From the NCBI GenBank assembly GCA_902610315.1, contig CACLVA010000001.1, positions 1-64,000 on the forward strand: DNA of 64,000 nucleotides, written 5' to 3'. Both the position numbers and the translations under genes were made by a program. Each line of letters starts with the position of its first letter. The first letter of the stretch is position 1. Source of the stretch: an uncultured Pelagibacteraceae bacterium. GTDB taxonomy: Bacteria > Pseudomonadota > Alphaproteobacteria > Pelagibacterales > Pelagibacteraceae. Shown piece by piece: positions 56,924-64,000 of the stretch. The notes under the pieces are model-generated. The model ran no database searches. It had not been told where the DNA came from and worked only from the letters and a program-made list of their open reading frames with translations.

Positions 56924-57516
56924 TCTTTTTGAATTCTTAAATCCTCTACTAAAAGAATGCTGGCGATAACTTTATCTACATCTAATATCGATTTTGCTTC
57001 ATCTACAACAATCTCTAATTCATCCTTATTTCTTGCAATACCATAAATGTAAATATTCTTTTTGTAAGTATCTATTTGATAATTGCCTGATTTTATGTTT
57101 TTATTTACAATCAATGCAGCTCGTAACTGAGAAGTTATTAGCGCATCCTTGGCTGATTGTTTAAAATTAAATTTTTCTCTAATTTTAATATCATTTCTTA
57201 CAGACCTAGCTCCACTAGTTTCCCACGCAATTTTTGTAATTTTTAACTTTTCTTCTGGGTTATCAACTTTGCCAGTAATAAATATTCTGCCATCTAAAAC
57301 CTTGGTTTTAACAGATAAGAAATATTTTTTTTCTTCCATCGTGAGTCTGGTTATTAAGTTTTTTTCCATAATAGAATCATCAATTTGTGTACCTAAAGAT
57401 CTTGGGTCAATTGCTACTGAAACTCCTGTACCAAATAATCCTCTAGAGCTGGTGCCAGAACAACTGTTTAAGAAAATAAGCAATATAATAAAAAAATAAA
57501 AGTTCTTATTTATCAT
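56920..57516 (-). CDS. BON-domain lipoprotein
   Basis: A 198-aa lipoprotein with signal and lipobox LNSCSG (Cys19). Two BON domains follow, each with the GxV-x-N type strand (LDGRIFITGKVDNPEEK, KKNIYIYGIARNKDELE). The same design is found in DolP/OsmY-like outer-membrane proteins that protect envelope integrity. It overlaps rsmI by 11 nt and the convergent maeB by 4 nt. Confidence 0.85.
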   Translation of the reverse strand: MINKNFYFFIILLIFLNSCSGTSSRGLFGTGVSVAIDPRSLGTQIDDSIMEKNLITRLTMEEKKYFLSVKTKVLDGRIFITGKVDNPEEKLKITKIAWETSGARSVRNDIKIREKFNFKQSAKDALITSQLRAALIVNKNIKSGNYQIDTYKKNIYIYGIARNKDELEIVVDEAKSILDVDKVIASILLVEDLRIQKD

Positions 57517-58348
57517 TTTTAAGTTTGAGGCAAAAATCGTAGATTACTTTTTTTGGTATTTTTTTATTTGAATACTTTTTAACGATATCTTTTATACTTT
57601 TATTCTTTAGCATTTTTTTAATAATTTCTTTATCAGATTCTTCCAAAAAACCGAAAGGAATAGTGCTTTCTTTTATCTCAGAAATAACAATGGTAAGTTC
57701 CCCTTTATCATATATTTTAATTTTTTTTAAGTCCTCAACTTTACATCTAATAAATTCCTCATGTATTTTTGTCATTTCTCTACATAGAACGATCTCTCTT
57801 TTCTTGAAAAAATTTATTACTATTTCTAAATTTTTGATCAATTTTTTTGGCGGAATAAATAAAACTATTGAACAATCCATTTTGGAGAGAAATTCTAACT
57901 CTTTAATTAATTTATTTTTTTTTTCCTCTAAAAAACCAAAAAAAATAAACTTGTCTGAAAAACCACTTATTGATAGTGAGGTTATAACTGATGAAGCGCC
58001 AGGTATTGGAGTAATTGGAATATCATTACTTATACATTCTTTCACTAATATTTTACCTGGGTCTGAAATTACAGGAGTTCCTGCATCAGAGATAAGTGAT
58101 ATTATTTTACCATTCATTAAATGATTTATGATGTCTTTGGTCTTTTTTCTTTCATTAAATTTATGAAATGCAATAAGTTGGGTTTTTATATTAAAATGAT
58201 TTAATAGCTTTATAGATACCCGAGTGTCTTCACACAAAATTAATTCTGAATTTTTAAGAATTTCTAGTGCTCTTATCGTTAAATCTCCCAAGTTTCCTAT
58301 AGGCGTGGAAACTAGATAAAGTCCCTTTTTTTGTGATTGTGATATCAT
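57506..58348 (-). CDS. rsmI: 16S rRNA 2'-O-ribose methyltransferase RsmI
   Basis: Methylates C1402 of 16S rRNA at the ribose, with SAM, 280 aa. The tetrapyrrole-methylase fold is shown by GLYLVSTPIGNLGDLTIRALEIL, LISDAGTPVISDPG and PIPGASSVITSLSISG. It is divergent from the PBP-activator gene with a 31-bp gap, and with the BON lipoprotein keeps the usual alphaproteobacterial grouping. Confidence 0.95.
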   Translation of the reverse strand: MISQSQKKGLYLVSTPIGNLGDLTIRALEILKNSELILCEDTRVSIKLLNHFNIKTQLIAFHKFNERKKTKDIINHLMNGKIISLISDAGTPVISDPGKILVKECISNDIPITPIPGASSVITSLSISGFSDKFIFFGFLEEKKNKLIKELEFLSKMDCSIVLFIPPKKLIKNLEIVINFFKKREIVLCREMTKIHEEFIRCKVEDLKKIKIYDKGELTIVISEIKESTIPFGFLEESDKEIIKKMLKNKSIKDIVKKYSNKKIPKKVIYDFCLKLKNDK

Positions 58349-58379
58349 TAAATTAAAAGTTTACTATATAATATAAAAT

Positions 58380-59531
58380 ATGAAAAAATTACTTAATTTA
58401 ACATTTTTTATATTCATAATTTTTATTTTTGCTAATAAGCTTTTTGCATCAGAGGAAAAGATAAAAATTGGTTTGCTTTTACCTTTAGATGGTCAAAACC
58501 ACGATATTGGAAAATCAGTACTAAGAGCTGTAAATTTAGCAATTAATAAAATAGATGATCCCATTTTAGAAGTTTATCCAAAAAATAATTTTGATAATCC
58601 CGAAGATAATAAAAAAGCAGCTCAAGAATTATATGATCGAGGCGTAAGGATATTTATTGGACCTATTTTTGATAAAAATATTAAAAATTTAGAAAAATTT
58701 AGTGATGCAGTATTCATAACTTTTTCAAATAAAAATAAAAGTATCCAAAAAAATTTAATTTATGCAGGTGTAAATGCAACTTCTCAGATGGCTACAATAA
58801 AAAAATTTCTAGAGGATAATAATATAAAAAAGACTATATGCCTTATACCGGAATCAGACTTCAAAGAGGAAATTAAAAAAGGAATTTCCCAAACAAACAT
58901 TAATTTAAAAAAAGTTTTTTACTACAATACAGAGCCAACAGAAATTACAAAAAGAATTGAAAAAATTACAAAGTATGACGTCAGGAAACAAAACTTACTT
59001 GATGAAATTAAGAGAGTAGAGAACTCTGATGATCCAAATAAGGAAAAAAAAATAAAAAATCTTGAAAAAAGAGATACGATAGGAAAATTAGGATTTGACT
59101 CAGTTATAATTTCGGATTTCGATGAGTCTTTAAAAAGTGTGATAACATCTCTTATTTACACAGATGTAAACACAAAAAGAGTTCATTTTATAACTCTTAA
59201 TCAATGGTTTGACGATAGTTTATTAAAAGAAGATAGTTCACAAAATATTTATTTTCCATCAATTAACAAAAAAAATTACGATAACTTCTCAAATTTATTT
59301 TTTGAAAAATTCAATAGTTATCCAAATCAGATATCGTTTTTAAGCTATGATTTAGTTGGACTGGTTTATTATTTAACAAAAAAAAATAGTTTAGATGATG
59401 TAGATGAAATTTTTAACCAAAAAAATGTTTTCAAGGGTAAAACAGGTATATTTGAAATTAAAGATAAAAAAATCAGACATGTTCTTAATTTTTATAAAGT
59501 TGAAAAAGGGAAGTTTATAAAAATTTTTTAA
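58380..59531 (+). CDS. LpoA-like penicillin-binding protein activator (periplasmic-binding fold)
   Basis: A 383-aa exported protein with signal peptide (to about residue 24) and a type I periplasmic-binding fold: EKIKIGLLLPLDGQNHDIGKS at the start, RGVRIFIGPIFDKN in lobe one. It has the YraM/LpoA domain that follows rsmI in many Proteobacteria, where LpoA activates PBP1A. No lipobox Cys is evident here, so it may be soluble. The gene ends 17 nt inside the convergent rdgB frame. Confidence 0.75.
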   Translation: MKKLLNLTFFIFIIFIFANKLFASEEKIKIGLLLPLDGQNHDIGKSVLRAVNLAINKIDDPILEVYPKNNFDNPEDNKKAAQELYDRGVRIFIGPIFDKNIKNLEKFSDAVFITFSNKNKSIQKNLIYAGVNATSQMATIKKFLEDNNIKKTICLIPESDFKEEIKKGISQTNINLKKVFYYNTEPTEITKRIEKITKYDVRKQNLLDEIKRVENSDDPNKEKKIKNLEKRDTIGKLGFDSVIISDFDESLKSVITSLIYTDVNTKRVHFITLNQWFDDSLLKEDSSQNIYFPSINKKNYDNFSNLFFEKFNSYPNQISFLSYDLVGLVYYLTKKNSLDDVDEIFNQKNVFKGKTGIFEIKDKKIRHVLNFYKVEKGKFIKIF

Positions 59532-60117
59532 TTTTTTGAAAAGCTTTGTATCTATGATCAATTTTATATTTTTTTTTGGGTGAAATTTGAGCAAATGTTT
59601 TCTTTGATCCACGTGGGATAAAAATTGGATCATATCCAAAACCTTTGTTGCCAATCTTTTTATTCGATATTGTGCCGAAAATCTGTCCTATTGTTGTTTT
59701 ATATTTTCCACCTGGCCAATAAATTGTTAATGCACAAATAAATTTGGCATTTATTTTTCTGCTTCTCCAATTAGAAACTTTTTTATCTAATTTTTTAAAT
59801 ACTTTTTTTATTGCTAAATCAAAATTATTTTTTTTTCCTCCCCAGCGTGCTGAATAAATACCGGGTTGATTATTTAAAAGATTTATTTCCAAACCAGAGT
59901 CGTCTGACATACAAATTTGATTGGTTTTTTTGGAAAAAAAACGTGCTTTAATGAGCGAATTTTCTTTAAATGTTTTTCCATTTTCCTTTGGACTTTTTAA
60001 ATTGTAATCAGATGTTGAATAAATCTTAATGTTTTTTGGTAATAAAGCTTTGATTTCCCTTAATTTACCTTTGTTATTAGTGCCAATTAACAGTTGTGAA
60101 ATTTTTTTTGCTTTCAT
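59515..60117 (-). CDS. rdgB: Non-canonical purine NTP pyrophosphatase (ITPase)
   Basis: Removes dITP and XTP from the nucleotide pool, 200 aa. IGTNNKGKLREIKALL at the start, TFKENSLIKARFFSKK, the SDDSGLEI catalytic segment and GFGYDPIFIP are all present. It is divergent from grpE with only 36 bp between, and in alphaproteobacteria it often sits near heat-shock genes. Confidence 0.95.
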   Translation of the reverse strand: MKAKKISQLLIGTNNKGKLREIKALLPKNIKIYSTSDYNLKSPKENGKTFKENSLIKARFFSKKTNQICMSDDSGLEINLLNNQPGIYSARWGGKKNNFDLAIKKVFKKLDKKVSNWRSRKINAKFICALTIYWPGGKYKTTIGQIFGTISNKKIGNKGFGYDPIFIPRGSKKTFAQISPKKKYKIDHRYKAFQKIKKFL

Positions 60118-60153
60118 CTGGAAATATTTATTTTACATACCATATAAGTAACT

Positions 60154-60744
60154 ATGGATAAAGAAAACGAAAATACTTCAGAAATAAAAAACGAAGATAA
60201 AACAGTAAATGAAGAAAGTAATTCCAAAGAGGATCAAAAAGAGGAGTTGTCTCAAGAGGATAAACTAAGAGAGATTGAAGATAAGCTAACCAGAAGTTAT
60301 GCAGAATTAGAAAATCAAAGAAGAAGATATGAAAAAGAAAAAGATGAAGCCTATGAATTTGGAGGCATGGCACTTGCAAAAGAATGTTTAAATCTGACAG
60401 ACAACTTAGAAAGATCTAAATCGTCTATTATTAACGACGAAAGTCTTGAAAAAAATAATAAAGATAAAATAATTGAGCACCTTGATATTATTTATAAGGA
60501 TATATTATCAATTTTTAAAAAAAATCAGATTGATGAAATTTCAGCTCTTGGTGAAAAATTGGATCCAAATAAGCACCAAGCTATGCTTGAAATTGAAGAT
60601 GCGGAAAAAGAACAAGGCACTATCGTTCAAGAAATTCAAAAAGGGTTTACATTAAAAGGAAGGCTGCTTAGACCTTCGCTCGTTGGAGTCTCAAAGAAAC
60701 CTCAAAAAAATGAGGAAAAACAACAAAAAAAGGAGAAAAATTAA
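60154..60744 (+). CDS. grpE: Nucleotide exchange factor GrpE
   Basis: Co-chaperone that releases ADP from DnaK, 196 aa. A charged N-terminal tail precedes the long coiled coil (AELENQRRRYEKEKDEAYEF) and the C-terminal beta domain (EKLDPNKHQAMLEIED). GrpE, DnaK and DnaJ are adjacent and in order. No hrcA or CIRCE repeat is seen in the window. Confidence 0.95.
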   Translation: MDKENENTSEIKNEDKTVNEESNSKEDQKEELSQEDKLREIEDKLTRSYAELENQRRRYEKEKDEAYEFGGMALAKECLNLTDNLERSKSSIINDESLEKNNKDKIIEHLDIIYKDILSIFKKNQIDEISALGEKLDPNKHQAMLEIEDAEKEQGTIVQEIQKGFTLKGRLLRPSLVGVSKKPQKNEEKQQKKEKN

Positions 60745-60804
60745 TATTAGTTATAACTTGTAGATTTAAAATTAACACTTATATGACCAATATAATTTAA
60801 AATT

Positions 60805-62727
60805 ATGAGCAAAGTAATTGGAATAGATTTAGGAACAACAAACTCTTGTGTAGCAATCATGGATGGTACGCAAGCTAAAGTTTTAGAAAACGCTGAAGGT
60901 GCAAGAACTACACCATCTGTTGTTGCATTCACTGATAATGATGAAAAGTTAATTGGACAACCAGCTAAAAGACAAGCTGTAACCAATCCAGAAAATACTG
61001 TATTTGCTGTTAAAAGATTAATTGGAAGAAATTTTGACGATCCATCAGTAAAAAAAGATATAGAAACATCTCCTTTTAAAATAGTAAACTCAGATAAAGG
61101 TGACGCATGGATCGAGGCTAAAGGTAATAAATATTCTCCATCTCAAATTTCGGCTTTTATTCTTCAAAAGATGAAAGAGACTGCAGAAAAATATTTAGGA
61201 CAAGAAGTAAAAAAAGCTGTAATCACTGTGCCAGCATATTTTAATGATGCGCAAAGACAAGCTACTAAAGATGCTGGAAAAATTGCAGGTTTAGAAGTTT
61301 TAAGAATTATTAATGAACCTACCGCAGCATCTCTTGCTTATGGTTTGGACAAAAAAACCAATAAGAAAATTGCAGTATATGATTTAGGTGGTGGAACATT
61401 TGATGTTTCGATACTTGAATTAGGTGATGGTGTTTTTGAAGTTAAATCTACAAATGGTGATACTTTTTTAGGTGGTGAAGATTTTGATAATACAATTGTT
61501 GAATATTTATTATCAGAATTTAAAAAAGATAGTGGAATAGATTTGAAATCTGATAAGCTTGCGCTTCAAAGATTAAAGGAGGCAGCAGAAAAAGCGAAAA
61601 TTGAGCTTTCTTCAGCAGCACAAACAGAGATAAATCTTCCTTTTATTACAGCTGACAAAACTGGTCCAAAACACATAAATTTAAAAATGACTAGAGCAAA
61701 ACTGGAGGCCTTAGTTGAAGATTTAATTAAAAGAACTATGCCACCATGTGAAACTGCTCTTAAAGATGCTGGTCTTTCAGCGAGTGAAATCGATGAGATT
61801 GTGCTAGTTGGTGGAATGACTAGAATGCCTAAAATTATAGAAGAAGTTAAAAACTTTTTTGGAAAAGAGCCTAATAAATCTGTAAACCCTGATGAGGTTG
61901 TTGCTATGGGCGCAGCTATACAAGCTGGTGTATTACAAGGCGATGTAAAAGATGTTTTATTACTAGATGTGACGCCTTTATCTCTTGGAATTGAAACACT
62001 AGGAGGAGTATCAACAAAATTAATTGATAAGAACACAACTATACCAACTAAGAAAAGCCAAGTTTTCTCTACAGCAGAGGATAATCAGCCAGCTGTATCC
62101 ATTAGAGTTCTTCAAGGTGAAAGAGAGATGGCATCAGATAACAAAGTTTTAGGAAATTTTGAATTAGTCGGAATTGCGCCAGCTCCTAGAGGGGTGCCTC
62201 AAATTGAAGTTACATTTGATATTGATGCAAACGGTATAGTTAATGTGTCAGCTAAAGATAAAGGAACTGGAAAAGAACAGAAAATCCAAATTCAAGCATC
62301 AGGTGGCTTAAGTGAAGAAGAAATTAACAAAATGGTAAAAGAGGCTGAAGCTAATAAAGATGCTGACAAAAAGAAAAGGGAAGCCGTTGATGCAAGAAAT
62401 CAAGCAGATACTTTATTACATTCTACTGAGAAGAACCTAAAAGAACATGGAAGTAAAGTGTCTGAGGCAGATAAAAAAGCTATCGAAACCGCATGTGCAG
62501 ATTTAAGAAACTCTTTAAAAGGAACTGATGTTGAGGACCTTAAAAAGAAAACGCAAGATTTAGTTCAAGCATCTATGAAATTAGGTGAAGCTATCTATAA
62601 GTCACAACAAAGCGCTAAACCAGATGATGGTGCAAAAGATAAAAAAGAAGAAGGAAAAAAAGACGATAACGTTGTTGACGCAGACTTTGAGGAAGTAAAA
62701 GACGAGAATAAAGAAAAAAGTGCCTAA
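60805..62727 (+). CDS. dnaK: Chaperone DnaK (Hsp70)
   Basis: ATP-driven protein-folding chaperone, 640 aa. [35 protein letters not shown] and [14 protein letters not shown] mark the ATPase domain, and [12 protein letters not shown] begins the substrate-binding domain. The tail ends in the usual Asp/Glu/Lys-rich segment. The 60-bp gap after grpE has AT-rich sequence and a TATAAT close to the ATG, but no confident promoter. Confidence 0.98.
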   Translation: MSKVIGIDLGTTNSCVAIMDGTQAKVLENAEGARTTPSVVAFTDNDEKLIGQPAKRQAVTNPENTVFAVKRLIGRNFDDPSVKKDIETSPFKIVNSDKGDAWIEAKGNKYSPSQISAFILQKMKETAEKYLGQEVKKAVITVPAYFNDAQRQATKDAGKIAGLEVLRIINEPTAASLAYGLDKKTNKKIAVYDLGGGTFDVSILELGDGVFEVKSTNGDTFLGGEDFDNTIVEYLLSEFKKDSGIDLKSDKLALQRLKEAAEKAKIELSSAAQTEINLPFITADKTGPKHINLKMTRAKLEALVEDLIKRTMPPCETALKDAGLSASEIDEIVLVGGMTRMPKIIEEVKNFFGKEPNKSVNPDEVVAMGAAIQAGVLQGDVKDVLLLDVTPLSLGIETLGGVSTKLIDKNTTIPTKKSQVFSTAEDNQPAVSIRVLQGEREMASDNKVLGNFELVGIAPAPRGVPQIEVTFDIDANGIVNVSAKDKGTGKEQKIQIQASGGLSEEEINKMVKEAEANKDADKKKREAVDARNQADTLLHSTEKNLKEHGSKVSEADKKAIETACADLRNSLKGTDVEDLKKKTQDLVQASMKLGEAIYKSQQSAKPDDGAKDKKEEGKKDDNVVDADFEEVKDENKEKSA

Positions 62728-62755
62728 GAGCTAACAACTATTTGTCTAATTAGTT

Positions 62756-63880
62756 ATGGCAAAAAGAGATTATTACGAAGTCTTAGGTGTAAATAAATCA
62801 GCATCAGCAGATCAAATAAAAGCGGCATATAGAAAACTTGCTGTAAAACATCATCCAGATAAAAATAAAGGTGATAAAGCTTCTGAGGAAAAGTTTAAAG
62901 AAGCATCAGAGGCGTACCACGTCTTATCAAATACAGAGCGAAAACAAAATTATGATAATTTTGGACATGCTGCATTTGAGAATGGAGGTGGAGGAAGAGG
63001 GGGTTTTAGCAATTTTGACTTTTCCAGCCATTTCTCAGATATATTTGAAGATTTTTTTGGTGATTTTGGTGGAGGCGGAAGAAGAAATAGAAAATCAAAT
63101 TTTAGAGGTTCTGATTTAAGATACGATTTATCTATTTCATTAGAGGAAGCTTACACAGGAAAAAAACAGGATATAAAGTTTTCAACTTCAGAAAAATGTC
63201 AGACCTGCAATGGAAGCGGTTCTAAACCAGGCACAAATGTTGGTTCATGTTCTATGTGTGGAGGTAACGGTCAAGTAAGATCAAGCCAAGGATTTTTTAC
63301 TGTTCAACAAACTTGCCCTCAATGTTCAGGTACGGGTGAACAAATAACTAATCCTTGTGGCAGCTGTAGCGGACAAGGAAAAAAACAAGCTTCAAAAAGA
63401 TTATCAGTAACAATTCCTAAAGGTGTAGATGATGGAACTCGAATTAGATTAGCCGGAAAAGGTGAAGCTGGATCCAGAGGTGCATCAAGTGGAGATCTTT
63501 ATCTTTTTATTAATGTTTACTCACATGATTTATTTAAAAGAAGTGAAGAAAATTTATTTTTTGAATGCCCAATATCTATTGCTGATGCAGCTTTGGGAGC
63601 ATCCATAGAGATACCAACCATTGATGGAGGAAAAGCAAAAATCAAAATTCCATCTGGAACTCAAAGTGGTAAACAATTTCGTTTAAGAGGCAAAGGAATG
63701 CCTTTAATGAGAAGTGGTGGAGTTGGTGATTTATATGTACAAGTAAATACTGAAGTCCCCATTAATCTTAATAAAGAACAAAAAGATCTTCTTGAAAAAT
63801 TTAGAGAAATCGAAAACGAAAAATCTAACCCAAGTATTAAAAAGTTTTTTCAAAAAGCAAAAAACTTTTGGAAAAATTAA
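62756..63880 (+). CDS. dnaJ: Chaperone DnaJ (Hsp40)
   Basis: Stimulates DnaK ATPase and presents substrates, 374 aa. The J domain has HPD at 33-35. A Gly/Phe-rich linker and four CxxCxGxG zinc repeats (CQTCNGSG, CSMCGGNG, CPQCSGTG, CGSCSGQG) lead to the C-terminal substrate domains. The last 30 nt of the gene include a perfect 11-bp inverted repeat of A/T-rich arms. Confidence 0.98.
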   Translation: MAKRDYYEVLGVNKSASADQIKAAYRKLAVKHHPDKNKGDKASEEKFKEASEAYHVLSNTERKQNYDNFGHAAFENGGGGRGGFSNFDFSSHFSDIFEDFFGDFGGGGRRNRKSNFRGSDLRYDLSISLEEAYTGKKQDIKFSTSEKCQTCNGSGSKPGTNVGSCSMCGGNGQVRSSQGFFTVQQTCPQCSGTGEQITNPCGSCSGQGKKQASKRLSVTIPKGVDDGTRIRLAGKGEAGSRGASSGDLYLFINVYSHDLFKRSEENLFFECPISIADAALGASIEIPTIDGGKAKIKIPSGTQSGKQFRLRGKGMPLMRSGGVGDLYVQVNTEVPINLNKEQKDLLEKFREIENEKSNPSIKKFFQKAKNFWKN

Positions 63881-63896
63881 ATAAAAAGTGAATTTT

Positions 63897-64000
63897 ATGA
63901 GTCTTGAGGTAATTGTACCAGTAATAGCCTTAATAGGCGTACTTGTACTAGTTTTACCTGGTTTTATTCAAACTAATTATAACTTTAAGATCCTGCTTAA
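63897..64000 (+). CDS. Start of an unidentified membrane-anchored protein, cut by window end
   Basis: The first 34 codons read as one hydrophobic span (VIVPVIALIGVLVLVLPGF) followed by QTNYNFK, with an open frame to the window edge. The ATG follows dnaJ by 16 nt, so it is probably cotranscribed. Too little is visible to name a family. Confidence 0.5.
   Translation, partial: MSLEVIVPVIALIGVLVLVLPGFIQTNYNFKILL

Overview
The window is a gene-dense, very AT-rich chromosomal segment of a streamlined alphaproteobacterium. Gene order is the main evidence. Recognisable alphaproteobacterial blocks include mutM-rpsT-dnaA-dnaN beside ubiE-ubiB-coaBC-dut, irr divergent from fabA-fabB-fabI, Suv3-like helicase...fdxA-carD, and tsaB-fur-miaB-phoH-ybeY-lnt-metK-nusA-infB-rbfA-rpsO-pnp. 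Intergenic gaps of only a few bases, frequent 4-nt overlaps, low GC and shortened proteins (TsaB of 130 aa, thiolase of 368 aa) point to a SAR11/Pelagibacterales-like marine lineage. That assignment is inferred from style and synteny, not from a marker tree. No insertion sequence, prophage, CRISPR array or integrase was seen, and no stretch above 300 bases is empty.

Layout. 1-3901: leftward pyruvate dehydrogenase genes with an unusual domain arrangement, the lipoyl domain being on E1 and absent from the N-terminus of E2. 4083-6523: thiolase, tRNA-Arg, thioesterase and racemase. 6657-10735: Suv3-like RNA helicase, TerB-like protein, 7Fe ferredoxin and CarD, closed by a two-way terminator shared with a 23-aa, almost purely Lys/Arg/Ala peptide gene on the other strand. 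11056-20019: acyl-CoA synthetase, tRNA-Leu, DedA/YqaA-like protein, DsbB, Coq7, HNH nuclease, esterase, HIG1-like protein, TlpA-like protein, then argH-lptM-lysA-plsC. 20022-29040: dnaN-dnaA-rpsT-mutM leftward, then ubiE-ubiB-coaBC-dut-moeB-SH3 rightward. 29037-35203: an iron/oxidative-stress block (irr, katG, a 2-oxoglutarate dioxygenase, a small membrane protein) facing the unsaturated fatty acid genes fabA-fabB-fabI. Three 17-bp palindromes resembling the Irr iron control element lie here; two frame the katG promoter and one lies at irr.

35269-36517: small proteins and two structured RNA regions, with a 63-aa and a 50-aa protein of unknown function. 36521-49324: a long leftward information-processing cluster, pnp back to tsaB. 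Just before nusA a hairpin with a UUCG loop and nine U residues abuts the nusA ribosome binding site, which suggests attenuation of the nusA-infB-rbfA-rpsO-pnp transcript. trmB, rimP, ylxR, truB, rimI and corC, usually found in this neighbourhood, are absent from it. 49257-54584: polysaccharide deacetylase, Bax-like glucosaminidase, Nfu-type Fe-S scaffold, trpS and murJ. 54638-64000: malic enzyme, BON lipoprotein, rsmI, PBP-activator-like protein, rdgB, then grpE-dnaK-dnaJ and the start of an unidentified membrane-anchored gene.

How it fits together: central carbon entry (PDH, malic enzyme, thiolase), envelope building (fab, plsC, lnt, lptM, murJ), quinone synthesis (ubiE, ubiB, coq7), chromosome replication initiation, translation, protein folding and iron-dependent peroxide defence. 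Best candidates for undescribed biology are the basic 23-aa peptide gene, the E1-borne lipoyl domain, the nusA leader attenuator, the Irr-katG switch and the structured RNAs around 36.0-36.3 kb.
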